DNA of 64,000 nucleotides, from assembly GCA_905250115.1 (NCBI GenBank), contig CAJNOI010000120.1, positions 64,253 through 128,252 on the forward strand, written 5' to 3'. The DNA is from Adineta steineri. Taxonomy: Eukaryota > Rotifera > Eurotatoria > Adinetida > Adinetidae. Within the stretch, counting starts at the first letter, position 1, and each line of letters starts with the position of its first letter. Under the pieces are notes generated by a model, which ran no database searches, was not told the origin of the DNA, and saw only the letters and a list, made by a program, of their open reading frames with translations. Below are positions 31,483 to 42,800 of the stretch, one piece after another. The position numbers and the translations under genes were made by a program.

Positions 31483-32059
31483 CTAAATTGAAAAAATGAG
31501 AAAAATTTTACATGTTTTACTTAAACATAAAATCGCAACATTAATCACGATATACAGTAGTATGTATAGTTACATCAACATCTCTTCGCAGTGAATCTTT
31601 TTACTTTTATAATATACCATAAATAATAACGTCAACATTATCATCAAAGGTTGAAACGAGTGAAAAAAATCCCGATTCAAACAACGACTATTCTCCGTTG
31701 TATTCTATTTGATAACAAGAATAAATGAATGAGAGTGGGTCGGAGTATGGATGAGTGTATGTTCGGAAAAGACGTACTCAATTGCATGTACGCCTTGATC
31801 AATACACCCATACCCGTAACCTCTTCTATAATCTCTAGTCTTGTATTGATGTATAAGATCTACACGAGGGTGTGAATATGTGAATGTTATATTTAATCTT
31901 CATTCGCACGCATCCTATACCCACACGACATCAGCAACAGAAAGTGGATATTCTACTGTTAAATTCATCAAGATCTGCTTTTCATGTGATAGATAACTGA
32001 TTGTTTTATTATAACTATTATTTACATCATTTTATTGCTTTTCTTTCTCATTTACTTAC
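31483..32059 (-). other. Predicted 5' UTR intron containing telomere-like repeats
   Basis: On the minus strand a GTAAGTAAAT donor (32059) and a CAATTTAG acceptor (31483) bracket the interval. It sits between the TATA box at 32114-32122 and the start codon at 31461. It carries two sets of GT-rich/AC-rich arms. Confidence 0.5.
31732..31928. repeat. Two telomere-like inverted motifs inside the 5' UTR intron
   Basis: GAGTGGGTCGGAGTATGG at 31733 faces ACACCCATACCC ending 31815. CGAGGGTGTGAATATGTGAA at 31866 faces CATCCTATACCCACACG ending 31927. Confidence 0.55.
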
Positions 32060-32113
32060 CTTAAGAATTCTTCTTTTCGTCTTTGAAAGTGTTGAATCAT
32101 TCGTCCAACAAAG

Positions 32114-32122
32114 CTTTATATA
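32114..32122 (-). promoter_or_regulatory. TATA box of the small Cys-rich gene
   Basis: The minus strand reads TATATAAAG, about 55 bp upstream of the predicted 5' UTR intron donor. Confidence 0.45.
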
Positions 32123-33014
32123 CTTATCGTCGCACAAAAAAACAGAAATAATTTCTCCTTGAAAAAAGAAATGTCTGTAGGCATTTTTTGCTCTTCCTGT
32201 TTACTATACATTAAATCGATTCTTCTTTTTATTCTTTTCATTGTTAGAGAAAAGTCTCAAGTTATGCTTCAACACAGTTTCTTTTACGTATTTACAGAAC
32301 ATGATACCCTTGTCATAACATCGTCTTTCACGGAGAGATGTACGTCTTTTCTGCTATGGTTCGGTGTAGGTATGAGTGTCGGCGAGGATGCGGGTATCCA
32401 TGGGTGTGAGTGCGACTGAGCATGTGAGTCTGGGTGGGTGTGAATAAAGATTGAATTCAACATTCATAAGCCCACACCCACACCTTGTCTTGAAATTCTC
32501 TGTCGAATGGTATAAAATTAGTATAGAAAAAACATTCACTGCATTTTTGCTTTGCGCGCATCTTAGCTGTTATGTTTTTTCAATATAGACGAAAAAATAC
32601 ACGTAGATATAAAGGTCTCACAATAGTCTGATTCTTTTTTTCTTGAGTCTGCTATATTCATAAAAAAAAGTATTTTATTTATATTGAAAATAACTAACAA
32701 TACACAGATTAAAAAATTAAACAACTATTAATGAAGTTTGTCTCTTTTATAATTGTCATCTGAATTGATCATTATTGAACTGTCTTCAAGACGTTTGTTT
32801 TAAAATTTAATTTTTAAAGTCGCTAAAATAAACTATCATTTGACTTGCTATTAACTCAACGACGTATCGTGTGTATCAAATATGTTCACTTACCTGATAT
32901 CAGCATGTATTTAATACATTATTTTAAAAAAATGGTGTTTTATTGATTGAATTGAACATAACAATCATTAATGATCATTATATAAAAATTAGTAAATAAT
33001 GTACAAACGCCTAT
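32123..33014. other. Intergenic upstream of the LRR gene
   Basis: No supported gene. It contains GT-rich motifs from 32362 onward and the hairpin at 32431-32484. Confidence 0.4.
32431..32484. repeat. Telomere-like hairpin
   Basis: TGGGTGGGTGTGAATAAA faces TTCATAAGCCCACACCCACA, with further degenerate GT units to the left from 32362. Confidence 0.65.
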
Positions 33015-33779
33015 ATGTATATCTATATGGAGTATATCAGTGAAACTTACAACTACACCCACAACAGTTCTGATTGCAAAGCTTTTTCAGTTATTGCCAG
33101 TCATCAAAGATATTTGGTAATTCGCGAATATTATATATTATTCTTAATTGTCCAGAATTCTTTTTTAGGTTGGTTACGATTTCGAGTTGAACTGCTATGG
33201 AATCGAAGATAATATAATTGAGTACATAACTAGTATTTCAGCAATATGTGAGGTGAGAATAGATTTCATTCTGGTTTAATTTATGTTTTTATCTTGAATT
33301 TTTGTTTAGAAAACTAAAAATATCAGTCTTGTTTCAAATAAGATAACCGATCGAGGTGCTCAGCTTTTAGCGGATTTACTAAGAAAATCTTCGGTAATTG
33401 TCTTTTCTGTTCGATGTATTTTTTCTTCACGATTGATTATGATATTAGAGAATTGTTTCTCTGGATCTTCTGTCGAATTTCATTGGAGACGAAGGAGCTA
33501 TCTACCTTGCTGATGCGTTAGAAACGAATCAGGTGATATAGAGTTGTTAATATATATGTATGACTTCGAATTTATTATAGACAGTAGCAACACTTGAACT
33601 TCGTGGAAATGAAATAGGCTCGAGAGATAGAAAGTATTTGACAGATGTGCAAGAAAACAGAATGGTGAGTTACTGATTATTCAATTGATTTTGTGGTACT
33701 GTTACAAAAACTCTCTTAGATCCCAATTGGATTCGATTTTAATGGTAGGAAGAACGAAATAGTTTATTTCATTTTTTGA
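33015..33779 (+). CDS. Leucine-rich repeat protein (ribonuclease-inhibitor/NLRC3-like repeats), six exons
   Basis: Six exons join without frame break: 33015..33116, 33169..33252, 33310..33393, 33449..33532, 33581..33664 and 33720..33779 (165 aa). The four middle exons are each exactly 84 bp, phase 0, and code one 28-residue repeat unit. Examples are KTKNISLVSNKITDRGAQLL, RIVSLDLLSNFIGDEGAIYL and TVATLELRGNEIGSRDRKYL, the RI-type LRR pattern L-x-L-x-x-N-x-I-x-D-x-G-A. The introns are only 48-57 bp. Such repeats act as protein-binding arcs in RNH1 and NLR proteins. No NACHT domain is visible nearby, so this may be a short stand-alone LRR protein or the tail of a lost larger gene. The start codon is the least certain part. 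Confidence 0.7.
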
Positions 33780-34013
33780 ATATTTTCTTTAACAAAAAAA
33801 CTCAAATAAGTTGTATTAATATCCTAAATAAGCTATCAGTTCTCAACACGGGTGTAGAAATCAAGTTATTTTTAATATATTATCTTTTAAAGGATATAAA
33901 TTGAAGAACTTCATGGCAAGTGTGACGGTCTTTCTATGATTATTATATATATTTTTTTAAATTCGTTCAGGAGATTCATCACAATTTTTCATTGCTTATT
34001 TGACTCTTTTTAG

Positions 34014-34219
34014 GTATACTACAACCGTTGTGCCCACAAGACCATCGTCTTCGATTGTGCGACAGCAACCAACGGCGAGAAAATTATAGCATTGAATATC
34101 GAGCAGATAGTTATAGATGTAATAGAGATTCTCACAGTGAACGGGGTTTATCATGGCATTGTTCTTGTAAACTGGAAGGATTTAACATTTGCGAGCAATG
34201 TGTAAATAAACAAATCTAA
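34014..34219 (+). CDS. Isolated exon for a Cys/His zinc-binding domain
   Basis: After a TTTTTAG acceptor the frame runs to TAA at 34217. It has the spaced ligands CPQDHRLRLC, SYRCNRDS, SWHCSC and ICEQC, with Cys and His spacing like a ZZ or B-box type finger. No upstream coding exon in matching phase was found. It may be the last exon of a partial gene or a leftover of a RING/ZZ protein. Confidence 0.4.
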
Positions 34220-34250
34220 CTATATTGATCATTTATTTATACGAGAGAAT

Positions 34251-34308
34251 TGAGGGTGTGGGTGTGGGATTATGATTATCTCTTGTCAACACCCACACAC
34301 ATACACCA
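34251..34308. repeat. Telomere-like hairpin 3' of the zinc-finger exon
   Basis: TGAGGGTGTGGGTGTGGGA faces CAACACCCACACACATACAC. It starts 32 bp after the stop codon and is one of the most canonical copies. Confidence 0.75.
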
Positions 34309-35018
34309 ACTCCTCAAAATGCTCTTAATTATTATTTTTCATTTGTAAACTCACCGTCAAGGTACAAATCGAGTCAGCATAGCTAGGCCACCCTTTATTA
34401 CTTCACATCGATATGTATAACGAATGTGATAATATTGGTTCACTTTCTGGTATGAAGACAAAATCTCATATAGAGAAGTGATATTAACAGTTTTATGTAA
34501 AGTACCTCATATCGACAAAAGTACCGAAAAATAATAGCAGTATAATGGAAACCTATCTTTAGAATCACGAACAGTCATCATTAAAGTCGAAAATATGTGA
34601 GTATATAATAGGCTATAAAATTGTGCAAATCAACTCTCATTTGACAGGACGTTCAACGTAAACTCGTTCAGGTATCGCTTTACCTTTGACGGTTTTTTAA
34701 GAACTCATTCTCGTCGATAATACACATCTATACCTGAACCTACACCTCAACGAAAATCATACGAAAACAAGCTACAACTCGTTTTCACGATAAGTTCCGA
34801 TCCTCGACTTACGTGGAGTAAATCTGATTTTTTTCTGAAATGAGTATGGTGTCCTTTGAGCGAAAACCATATCAGCGAACGGCTTTCTCAGTGAAAAAAT
34901 GCGTGAAAGTCAAAACTGCGAAACATCTTTCGCCCTCACCCTCACTTGTTGTCCATATCCTCATCAAGAAAAATTATTTCGCTGAATGGCATCACTGCCC
35001 GGAAAATATACACTAGTT

Positions 35019-35171
35019 GTGTGAGAACCAGACATGGGACCGGTTCGGTTCGGTTCGAGACATTCAACTCGTTCAAAATTTGATATTCAAATACACTCGT
35101 TAGATTGTTATAAGTTTTGGCTTGGTTCGGTTTGGTTCGAGAAAAACACGAACTGATCCCATCTCTGGTGA
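35019..35171. repeat. Imperfect inverted repeat with GGTTCGGTTC runs
   Basis: GAACCAGACATGGGACCGG on the left and GATCCCATCTCTGGTGAGC on the right are imperfect reverse complements. The intervening DNA has GGTTCGGTTCGGTTCG (35042) and GGTTCGGTTTGGTTCG (35123) runs. Confidence 0.5.
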
Positions 35172-35186
35172 GCACTGCGTCGGCTT

Positions 35187-35472
35187 TGAAGAGCGTGCAC
35201 AAACAATCATACTGAAAAAAAACCCATTTACAGAGCAGAAATGGCAGAAAGTGATGTTTCAAGAGCGCAGACAAATAAATACACTGAGAAAAATCCCAAC
35301 TGCAGAGCAGAAATGAAAGAAAATAATGGCTCAAGAGCGCGCACAAACAAAAACACTGAGAAAAACCCAACTACAGAGCAACAATGGAAGAAAATGACGG
35401 CTCAAGAGCGCGCACAAACAAAAACACTGAGAAAAAACCCAGTTGCATGGCAGATATGGAAGAAAACGACCT
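35187..35472 (+). repeat. Four-copy ~72-bp tandem repeat that once coded a 24-residue unit
   Basis: Copies begin near 35187, 35259, 35331 and 35402 (periods 72, 72, 71). Each reads in one frame as a basic unit of the type QERAQTKTLRKNPTTEQQWK plus four residues. Copy 2 has TGA where the others have the Trp codon TGG (35314-35316), and copy 3 lacks one base. The sequence is therefore a decaying coding repeat. The parent protein is not recognised. Confidence 0.65.
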
Positions 35473-35535
35473 TGAGGGTGTGGGTGAAAGGGTGGTCGCA
35501 GGTGTAACCGACACTCATTCGACATCCACATCTTC
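35471..35535. repeat. Telomere-like motif
   Basis: CTTGAGGGTGTGGGTGAAAG is followed by ACACTCATTCGACATCCACA. It directly abuts the end of the tandem repeat. Confidence 0.5.
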
Positions 35536-35870
35536 ACGGTGTCGTCATAAATAGAGAAGATTGGATTATTCCAGTTGATGAATTTTCTTCTATACCTGTA
35601 CATGTTATACGTTCTCCCCTAACTACTGTATTTGCAGGTTTTTTCCATTTCGTCATCATCGATGAAAAACATTCTTTCTTTCTTTCTGTATTCTTCGGCA
35701 TTGTATACACATGTGTAATCCAACGAATACTCTTCATCAAACGCCGTTTTCTTCCCTTTTTTAAAAAAAATCATTCACTTTTTGCCATTTTTTAAAAAAA
35801 ATTGCAGTCATCAATGCACTTTCATAGTATAAAATGTGTACTATCATTCATCTCTCGTTCTAGAAAAACA

Positions 35871-37705
35871 ATGACAGAAATTCACGGACAAGCTGCCGAC
35901 GATGAATGCTGGATCGATATTAAGCGTGGTATCGACTCTATTTATCAATTACAAGCCATGCCAGCTGCAACATATATGCAATTGTCTAAGTAAATAATCT
36001 TTCTATGATGCAATATATTTCTAGCATTTATTCCTTTATTTATCCATACTAACAGTCAGGTATACAAGTACTGTACGAGTGCTACACCATTGCAAGTTTA
36101 CCCTAATGGTGGACATGAATTGTATAAAAGATTAGAATCTCATTTCTACACACACCTTATCGAACTTCGTGAAGTGAGTTACAATCAAATGATGTGTTAA
36201 ATATTGTTTTCTTTCGGTTGAGAAATAAATGATGAATAAAATTTGTTTTTTTGGTACTATCATTCTAGAGTGCGAATGACATCCATGGTGATGATCTCAT
36301 TCGATTTTATAAAAATTCTTGGGAAAAATATCATTTTTCAAGCAAATTCATCAATGGCTTCTGTCATTATATTAATCAACATTGGGTAAAAAAAGCTCAA
36401 CAGGATAGTGGAACGAATATCTACGATATATTCACTGTAAATGAGAATCAAGCTATAATATTAATTAGATCATCGCATATATTTTTAGTTGTCTATGGTA
36501 AAATGGAAAGAAGTGATCGGTGAGACATTTGGCACACGAATGACACGAACTTGTCTCGATTGCATTGAAAATGAGCGTAAGCATGAAACGATCGATAGTG
36601 AACCAATCAAAGTTGTCATTGAGAGTTACAGTAAATTGTAAAAATGATTTGAAATTTCGATCTAGCCGTATTTCATTTAGTTGATCTTGGCGATAAATTA
36701 TACAACATACGAATGGGAGAAAATAATCCAAAAAAACTTAGTGTTTACAAAGAATATTTTGAAATTTTATTTCTTCGAGAGAGCGAACAATTCTATACAT
36801 GCGAAGCTGCGAAGTTTACTTCTGCAGATTTGATCAGCGAATATATTAAACAGGTGAATTGTTCTGTTTCTGTTTAGTAAGTATTCTCAACTCGTCTCTT
36901 ATACTTTTGTTAGGTAGCTGAACGTCTCATCGAAGAGGAGCATCGTGCCAAATCCTACTTACACTCATCCACATTAGGTTCACTTCTATTCATTCTTGAC
37001 GATGTGCTTATTCGTAATAAACTTGATCTGATCTATGTCGGGGCCGAATTTCTTCTGCATAACGACAAAAACCAAGGTGAGCATTTATCTGATGAATCGT
37101 TTTTCCTTGCACTACTGTCAGAATGCACTCGCATTGTCTATTATATGAGAACGGTCTATTCATGGCAAGGACAAGCGATTAACCAGCCTTAAATACTTTG
37201 GTAAAGCGATTTACATATTTCATTCAATAGATTTGGCCATTCTCTTCACATTGGTTAGTCGAGTACCTAGTGCCATCGAAAAACTCAAAGAAATTGTCGA
37301 AAAACATATCTATTTAACGGGACTGCAAGTAATTGAGAGTATCGCTGAAACCGCACGCACAGTACGTTTATGTCAGGTCCTCATATACCTATATATTGTG
37401 TCTGATATTTTATCAGGATGCCAAAGTTTATATTACCAAAATTATTGAAATTTACAATAAGTATCTCTCTCTTATTCACGAATGCTTCGGAGGCGAACGC
37501 AACAGTTTTATTGGAGCTCTTAACAGTGTATGTATCTGTTTTATGTCATAATTCCTTACATAATTGAATATTTTTAGGCTTGCAGTAAATTCATAAATAA
37601 AAATGCTATTACGGAAGCAAGTGGTACCAGTACCGAAGCATGTGGTGCCAGTACCAAATCAGCCGAACTTTTGGCTCGATACTTAGATATAGTTCTAAAA
37701 AAAAG
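35871..37705 (+). CDS. CUL1: Cullin-1, N-terminal half, truncated at a scaffold gap
   Basis: Nine exons join in frame: 35871..35989, 36056..36173, 36269..36436, 36489..36630, 36681..36853, 36914..37076, 37231..37361, 37417..37527 and 37578..37705 (417 codons). The order follows human CUL1. It starts at the WIDIKRGIDSIYQLQAMP region (like WDDLRAGIQQVY), then YKYCTSATPL, FSSKFINGFCHYINQHWVKK, VAERLIEEEHRAKSYLHSST, FTLVSRVPSAIEKLKEIVEK, SKFINKNAIT and KSAELLARYLDIVLKK. This is the cullin-repeat stalk that binds SKP1/F-box adaptors in SCF ubiquitin ligases. The cullin-homology and NEDD8-site half should follow, but the N run starts 45 bp later and no cullin sequence is seen beyond it. The last exon has a 21-bp tandem duplication (37614-37655). 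Confidence 0.92.
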
Positions 37706-37749
37706 GTATGCTTATTGAGGAAGAGAAAAAAGTTGAGAATGATCATTTT

Positions 37750-37849
37750 NNNNNNNNNNNNNNNNNNNNNNNNNNNNNNNNNNNNNNNNNNNNNNNNNNN
37801 NNNNNNNNNNNNNNNNNNNNNNNNNNNNNNNNNNNNNNNNNNNNNNNNN
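37750..37849. other. Assembly gap (100 N)
   Basis: Exactly 100 N, a placeholder for unknown length. It truncates cullin-1. Confidence 0.99.
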
Positions 37850-37993
37850 AAAATAAATAAAACTCTTATCGATTCGGATACAAGTCCAAAAAAATCTTAT
37901 TTTGTCCATGCATAATCCACACCCTAGGCCTCATTTACGCTATTGTATATTTATTGAACGACTAATCTAAGAGTTTATTGTTCAATCATTCGA

Positions 37994-38806
37994 TTAATCA
38001 TAATAATCTGGTGCAAGCTTAAGTGTTTGTATAAGAACTGGATCGTGAGTAAGAAATAGTCTTGCATTCGGTACAGAAGCTAATTGTTTTAATCGTTGAA
38101 TTGATTCAAGTGCAGCTTTATCATCTACTGATTCACCAGGTAAAATCTCTTTTTCATAATTTTCCATTAAATCACCAGCATCACCTGTCATAATTATTAT
38201 TGCTCCACTTGGTAATTGAACACGAACTGATTGATGTCCTGACGTATGACCACGTGTTGATATCAGATCTAAGCCAGGTAGAATATTCATATCACCATTT
38301 ACTAAGATCCAATCAGATTCTGGTCGACTATCATAGTCATCACGAAACCATGCACTACTTAACTTTTCTTGTGGTTGAAATCCATGCTCATATTCTTCAT
38401 GTTGAATATAAATTTTAGCATTTGGAAAGTGTTTTAAATTTCCTGTATGATCAGCATGCATATGAGTTAATATAATATATTTAATCATGTATGGTTCAAC
38501 ATTAATTTGTGATAATTGATATCTTAAATGATGTACTGGAAGTACAACTGGAGCTGGCTTCCAACCACGATCCAAAAAATATTTTTGCACTAATATTGGA
38601 TCATCAATTTTTGCTTCATCTATACCACAATCGACAAGTATCCAACCGTCAGTTGTATCGAGTAAAAAGGCAGTAATAGGTTCACTCATAATAATATTTG
38701 CACCAAGGTTACGAGTTGACACTGTTTTAGGAATAATTTCAAATCCACATAATAATACATACAGGCGTCGGACAGATGATGTTATAGTTGAAATATATTC
38801 CGACAT
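37994..38806 (-). CDS. Metallo-beta-lactamase-fold hydrolase, AHL-lactonase-like; transfer candidate
   Basis: An intronless 270-aa protein. It has the full zinc site of the MBL fold: LTHMHADHTGN near residue 114-122 (HxHxDH), GHTSGH near 186, TGDAGD near 207 and a final LTHDP near 252. The pattern and size, including LLDTTDGWILVDCGID at the N-terminus, resemble the N-acyl-homoserine-lactonase (AttM/AiiA) branch. Members of that branch open lactone rings and are mainly bacterial and fungal. No signal peptide is visible, so it is probably cytosolic. It lies 1 kb downstream of, and on the same strand as, the A-T-R reductase. Absence of introns and the family range suggest horizontal origin, which is an inference. 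The true substrate is unknown. Confidence 0.82.
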   Translation of the reverse strand: MSEYISTITSSVRRLYVLLCGFEIIPKTVSTRNLGANIIMSEPITAFLLDTTDGWILVDCGIDEAKIDDPILVQKYFLDRGWKPAPVVLPVHHLRYQLSQINVEPYMIKYIILTHMHADHTGNLKHFPNAKIYIQHEEYEHGFQPQEKLSSAWFRDDYDSRPESDWILVNGDMNILPGLDLISTRGHTSGHQSVRVQLPSGAIIIMTGDAGDLMENYEKEILPGESVDDKAALESIQRLKQLASVPNARLFLTHDPVLIQTLKLAPDYYD

Positions 38807-39846
38807 TTCTTTCTAGAATGAAAGATAAGAAAAGCAATGAAATTCATCTTGAGAGTATCGGTTTATGGAGTTTCATCTTTATACTCACACGCTTAAACAA
38901 TTTCACGTAGTACGTCTCATCGATTTATCCAACTAAAAGGTTCTACAGAGGGTTCTACATTCTATCTTTGATGCTATCAAACACTGTACACATGCACATG
39001 GTAATTGACCGATAAAAGTAGAAAAGAAAAAAATACGAAACTTTATCACATGTCTTGTTGAGAAAAAGCGCAAATAAAATCAGTTGAATCAACTTATGGT
39101 CGGATCTCAGCTACAGTATATAAAAATAGTTATTTAAACACCAACGATTATTTTTGATAACTCCTTAATATTTCGGCAAAATCTATTCAATAAATGCCTC
39201 ATTTGATAAGGAAAACGTTTCTCTATACGTTGGTATAATTTAGTTGGTGCAGAAAAGAAAAACAAAAATTAATTCTTTCATTCTGTCGCAGACTACATAT
39301 ATGACAAAGATATATAGAAAGAAATGTTTTTTTCTCTACACCGACTAATACATTTGAAAATATAGGATCTTAACTACTTTAAATCGATTAGTAATCGTGC
39401 AGCCTAGCATATCATTTAGTAGAGAATGAAATTCTCTAAAAACATATTTAGTGCAGTTTTTCTTATAAAAAAGTCGAGATTAATAAATGTTCTACACAAA
39501 AAAAACCGATAGTACTGCAGGTTCATCACATCATCATTATCATATATGGAAAGAACGGAAAAAAATTTTGATTTGATGAATGTCTCGCTACTGAATGCGA
39601 GAAAGAAAATATGAAATATAGATGGCGGGTTTGGGTGGGGTGTGCGTGTCGGTATGGTTTAAGTAAAATAACTATACTTCCACACTCACCGATATATTTT
39701 AAAAAGTGCATCGAGTTTTTGATGAAAACATGTAATAAAGATGTGTTACTTTTATTATGTTAGAAACAAAAATCTAAGAAATAATTCAAGTTTTTAATAT
39801 ATCGAATAATCGACTTTTGACGTTACAAAAAATATTTCATATCCGT
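38807..39846. other. Spacer between reductase and MBL-fold gene
   Basis: AT-rich with no gene, holding the GT-rich motif at 39621-39692. Confidence 0.45.
39621..39692. repeat. Telomere-like motif 3' of the A-T-R reductase
   Basis: GGGTTTGGGTGGGGTGTGCG on the left faces CTTCCACACTCACCGA on the right. It lies about 155 bp past the reductase stop codon. Confidence 0.5.
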
Positions 39847-42800
39847 TTAAGAATTAGTTGCTTTTAATGAACCAACTTCTATCCAATATTTGATATAACG
39901 TTGTATAAGTTGTTGGTCGATTGGTGGACAATTCTGAAGTATTGCTGTACGCCGAATTGTCTTTTCCAAGCTGAACTGACCAATGTGACATATTTTTCCA
40001 TTAGCAAAAGTCTTCTCGAAGAAGGCAGCAAGTGCATAAGCTGGATTCTTAGGATTGCCAAGGAGTTGATGAATCCATTCTTCGGTAGGCACTACTTTGA
40101 ATTGAAGACCAGATGATTTCAAATATTTGATCAATTGTGACCAAGTGATAACATGTGGATTCTGAATGTGGTGTACACGGTCGGAAGGAGGGGTTGCTCG
40201 TGCACTCGAATTGATAGCAATGTCAACAAGACAGGCCGCTCCGTAATTTACTGGTATCCAGTTAATTTGTTCACCATCTTCGGGCAACATACCCATCTCA
40301 CCACATCCCACACAGATCATCAATGAAATCATTTCATGAGTATTCCATACGCCACTTTCACTATCACCTGATATCTGTCCAAATCGATAAATATCGACAG
40401 GTACGCCTAAAAAATGTCATTAGCATTGAACAATAACACGTTTCTTATCATAATTTTCTAGTTGCAACTTACTCCATTGATTCATCGCTGCCCAACAGAT
40501 ATGCTCAGCGGCATATTTTGATTGTCCATAGCCATTAGGAAGAGCAATTCCTTTTAGACGAGATAAAGGTTCTTCTTTAACTTTGTCGATGACAACGGAA
40601 CCTGCTGCGGACACGCTTGAAATGAAATGAAAATGCATTGGTACTTCTGACAAAGAAGTTGCTGCAAGCTTGAGAAGTTGATAGAGTCCTTTCAAACATT
40701 CTCGATCAAAATCGTTGATAGTTAAGTTAAAATCCATTTTCCAAGCCGAATGAATTATATCAGTAACTTCACATTGTAGTTGTTGATAGATGTTTGTCGT
40801 TTGACCAAGCTGGTCATCATCGAAATTCGTTGATAAAATGATGATACGTGTCTTATCATCTAATACTGCAGTATCTTGTTTCCGTGATTCCATATCAGTT
40901 CGAAGACGATTATGTGCATCAGGACCGCGCAGAAGACAATAAATTTTAGTTACTTGTGGTTTATTCAGTAATTGCAAAAGTGTTTGACTTCCGAGAGAGC
41001 CATTGGCACCTGTAATTAAAAAGATACGTTTTCCAAGATGATCACTATTTGTGATTTGACGTTTATTATTTGTATGTGTTGCCATCAGGTTAATATATTT
41101 ATCAATAATTTCTTCTGTTTGTTGATAATGTTGAGGATCATCTGATTGTCGAGTTTGTTGATTATTTACGATCGCGAATAGTTGATCTGTTAGAGCAGCA
41201 ATAGTTGGATATTCAAAAATAAAGTTCTGATCAAGAAAACCAAATTTCTGACACAATTTATTTCGTAATTGTAAAGTAGTCAGTGAATCAAGAGAGAGAT
41301 GATATAATGATTGAGAATGATTATTAAAATTCTCGATTGGTTTATGAAGAACTTCGGCTACTGTTTCTTGTAAATAATCACAGATCTTTTTTTTAGTCCA
41401 CGATTCTTGTTGATTATCATGCGGATTATTATAATCAAAATTAGATTGATTTAAGAATTGTTCGTAGATTTGTTCAATTTCCGAGTGATATTCATTATAA
41501 ACTTGTTTTCGAAGAATATTACCTTTGTTTGTCACTGGAAGATGTTTATCCAAGGGCAAAATTTTAATCAGAGCTGGTGCTATGTGTGAATGTGTAGGTG
41601 CATTTGTATTGGCATTTTCAACAGCCGCCAAAATTTGTTTTTCTATTTGACTATGTTCAAGTTTAGATGCTTCTTTACTATTCAGTTCAATTAAAACCGA
41701 ACAATGTAAACGTTGATGACCAAGAACAACAGCATGCTCGACGACTGGACATTGTTGAATAGCAAGTTCTATTGGTAAAGGATTTGTCTTTTCGCCAGAT
41801 ATATGCACTAAAACATCGTCTGCTCGACCTTGAACAATATAGTTACCGGATCTGACTGGTTCCTCCTTAAATAAATCTCCAATAGAATAGAATTTTTTCG
41901 ATTTAAACTCCGGTGCAAGAAACGGATCTTGAGAGTTGACAACTAGTTCATATATTTGATTATCAGAATCCAATGGCAAAAAATTGAGATTTGATTCACG
42001 TCCTTTTAGTTTTCGAAGTGATTGCCACTGATCTTTGTTATCCGTTTCATAACCGCTGACGAGAATGAATCCTGTTTCTATTAAAACAAAGATACGCATT
42101 TAGTATTTTTATTTTCATAATTCTAAATGAGGGTGCATCAACATTGGCTACTCATTTTTCGTTCTTGGAGTATGATCTTCCTTGAATATGAACTTTAAAC
42201 TTCTACACTATTAACAATAATCAAGGGAAAGAAAAACACATAATATCGAATGAGGCGTGCCTTTCGCTCTTTTATACAAACTCTTTAATAAATAGTCAAA
42301 AATAAATCTGAAATGGAATAAGTTTTAAGTTACCTGTAGAACCAAAGCCTATAATGAGTTTGACTCCATGTTCTGTTAATTGTTTGCAAATATCAGGTGA
42401 ACAAGCTGCACCAACTGATAAGACGAATCGAAGACGAGCTAACCTCTTAAATCCGTTGTTCTCGTCTTCTTTTAACAACCGTAGAAGTTGTTGAAGAAAA
42501 AGTGGAACTGTACACATCTTCGATACTTTTGTATATTCAATACTCTTAATTATTTGTTTGGGAGTTGGCGGAAAGATGTCTCCCAATGGCAGCGCACATG
42601 CTGCACCCACATAGAACATAATAAATGCTGTTCCAAATCCAGCTACGTGAAATCTAAAAATAAATACAATTGATAGAAAAATTCTTATTCTCAAAAAGAG
42701 TAAACATTCTAGTATTCTCTTTTGTATATTCGATGAAATACTCACAATGGTAATAGAAGAAGCACAAGATCATCATCAGACCAAAATCGATCATCCATTT

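Larger units (their letters stand above)
34322..35870. other. Intergenic with inverted and tandem repeats
   Basis: Between the zinc-finger exon and cullin. The sub-features are an inverted repeat (35019-35171), a 72-bp tandem repeat (35187-35472) and a telomere-like motif (35471-35535). Other open frames here are shadows of these repeats. Confidence 0.5.

Noticed and set aside
34942-35603. Several overlapping minus-strand frames rich in Cys, Phe and Leu
   Set aside because: They are antisense shadows of the 72-bp tandem repeat and the inverted repeat.
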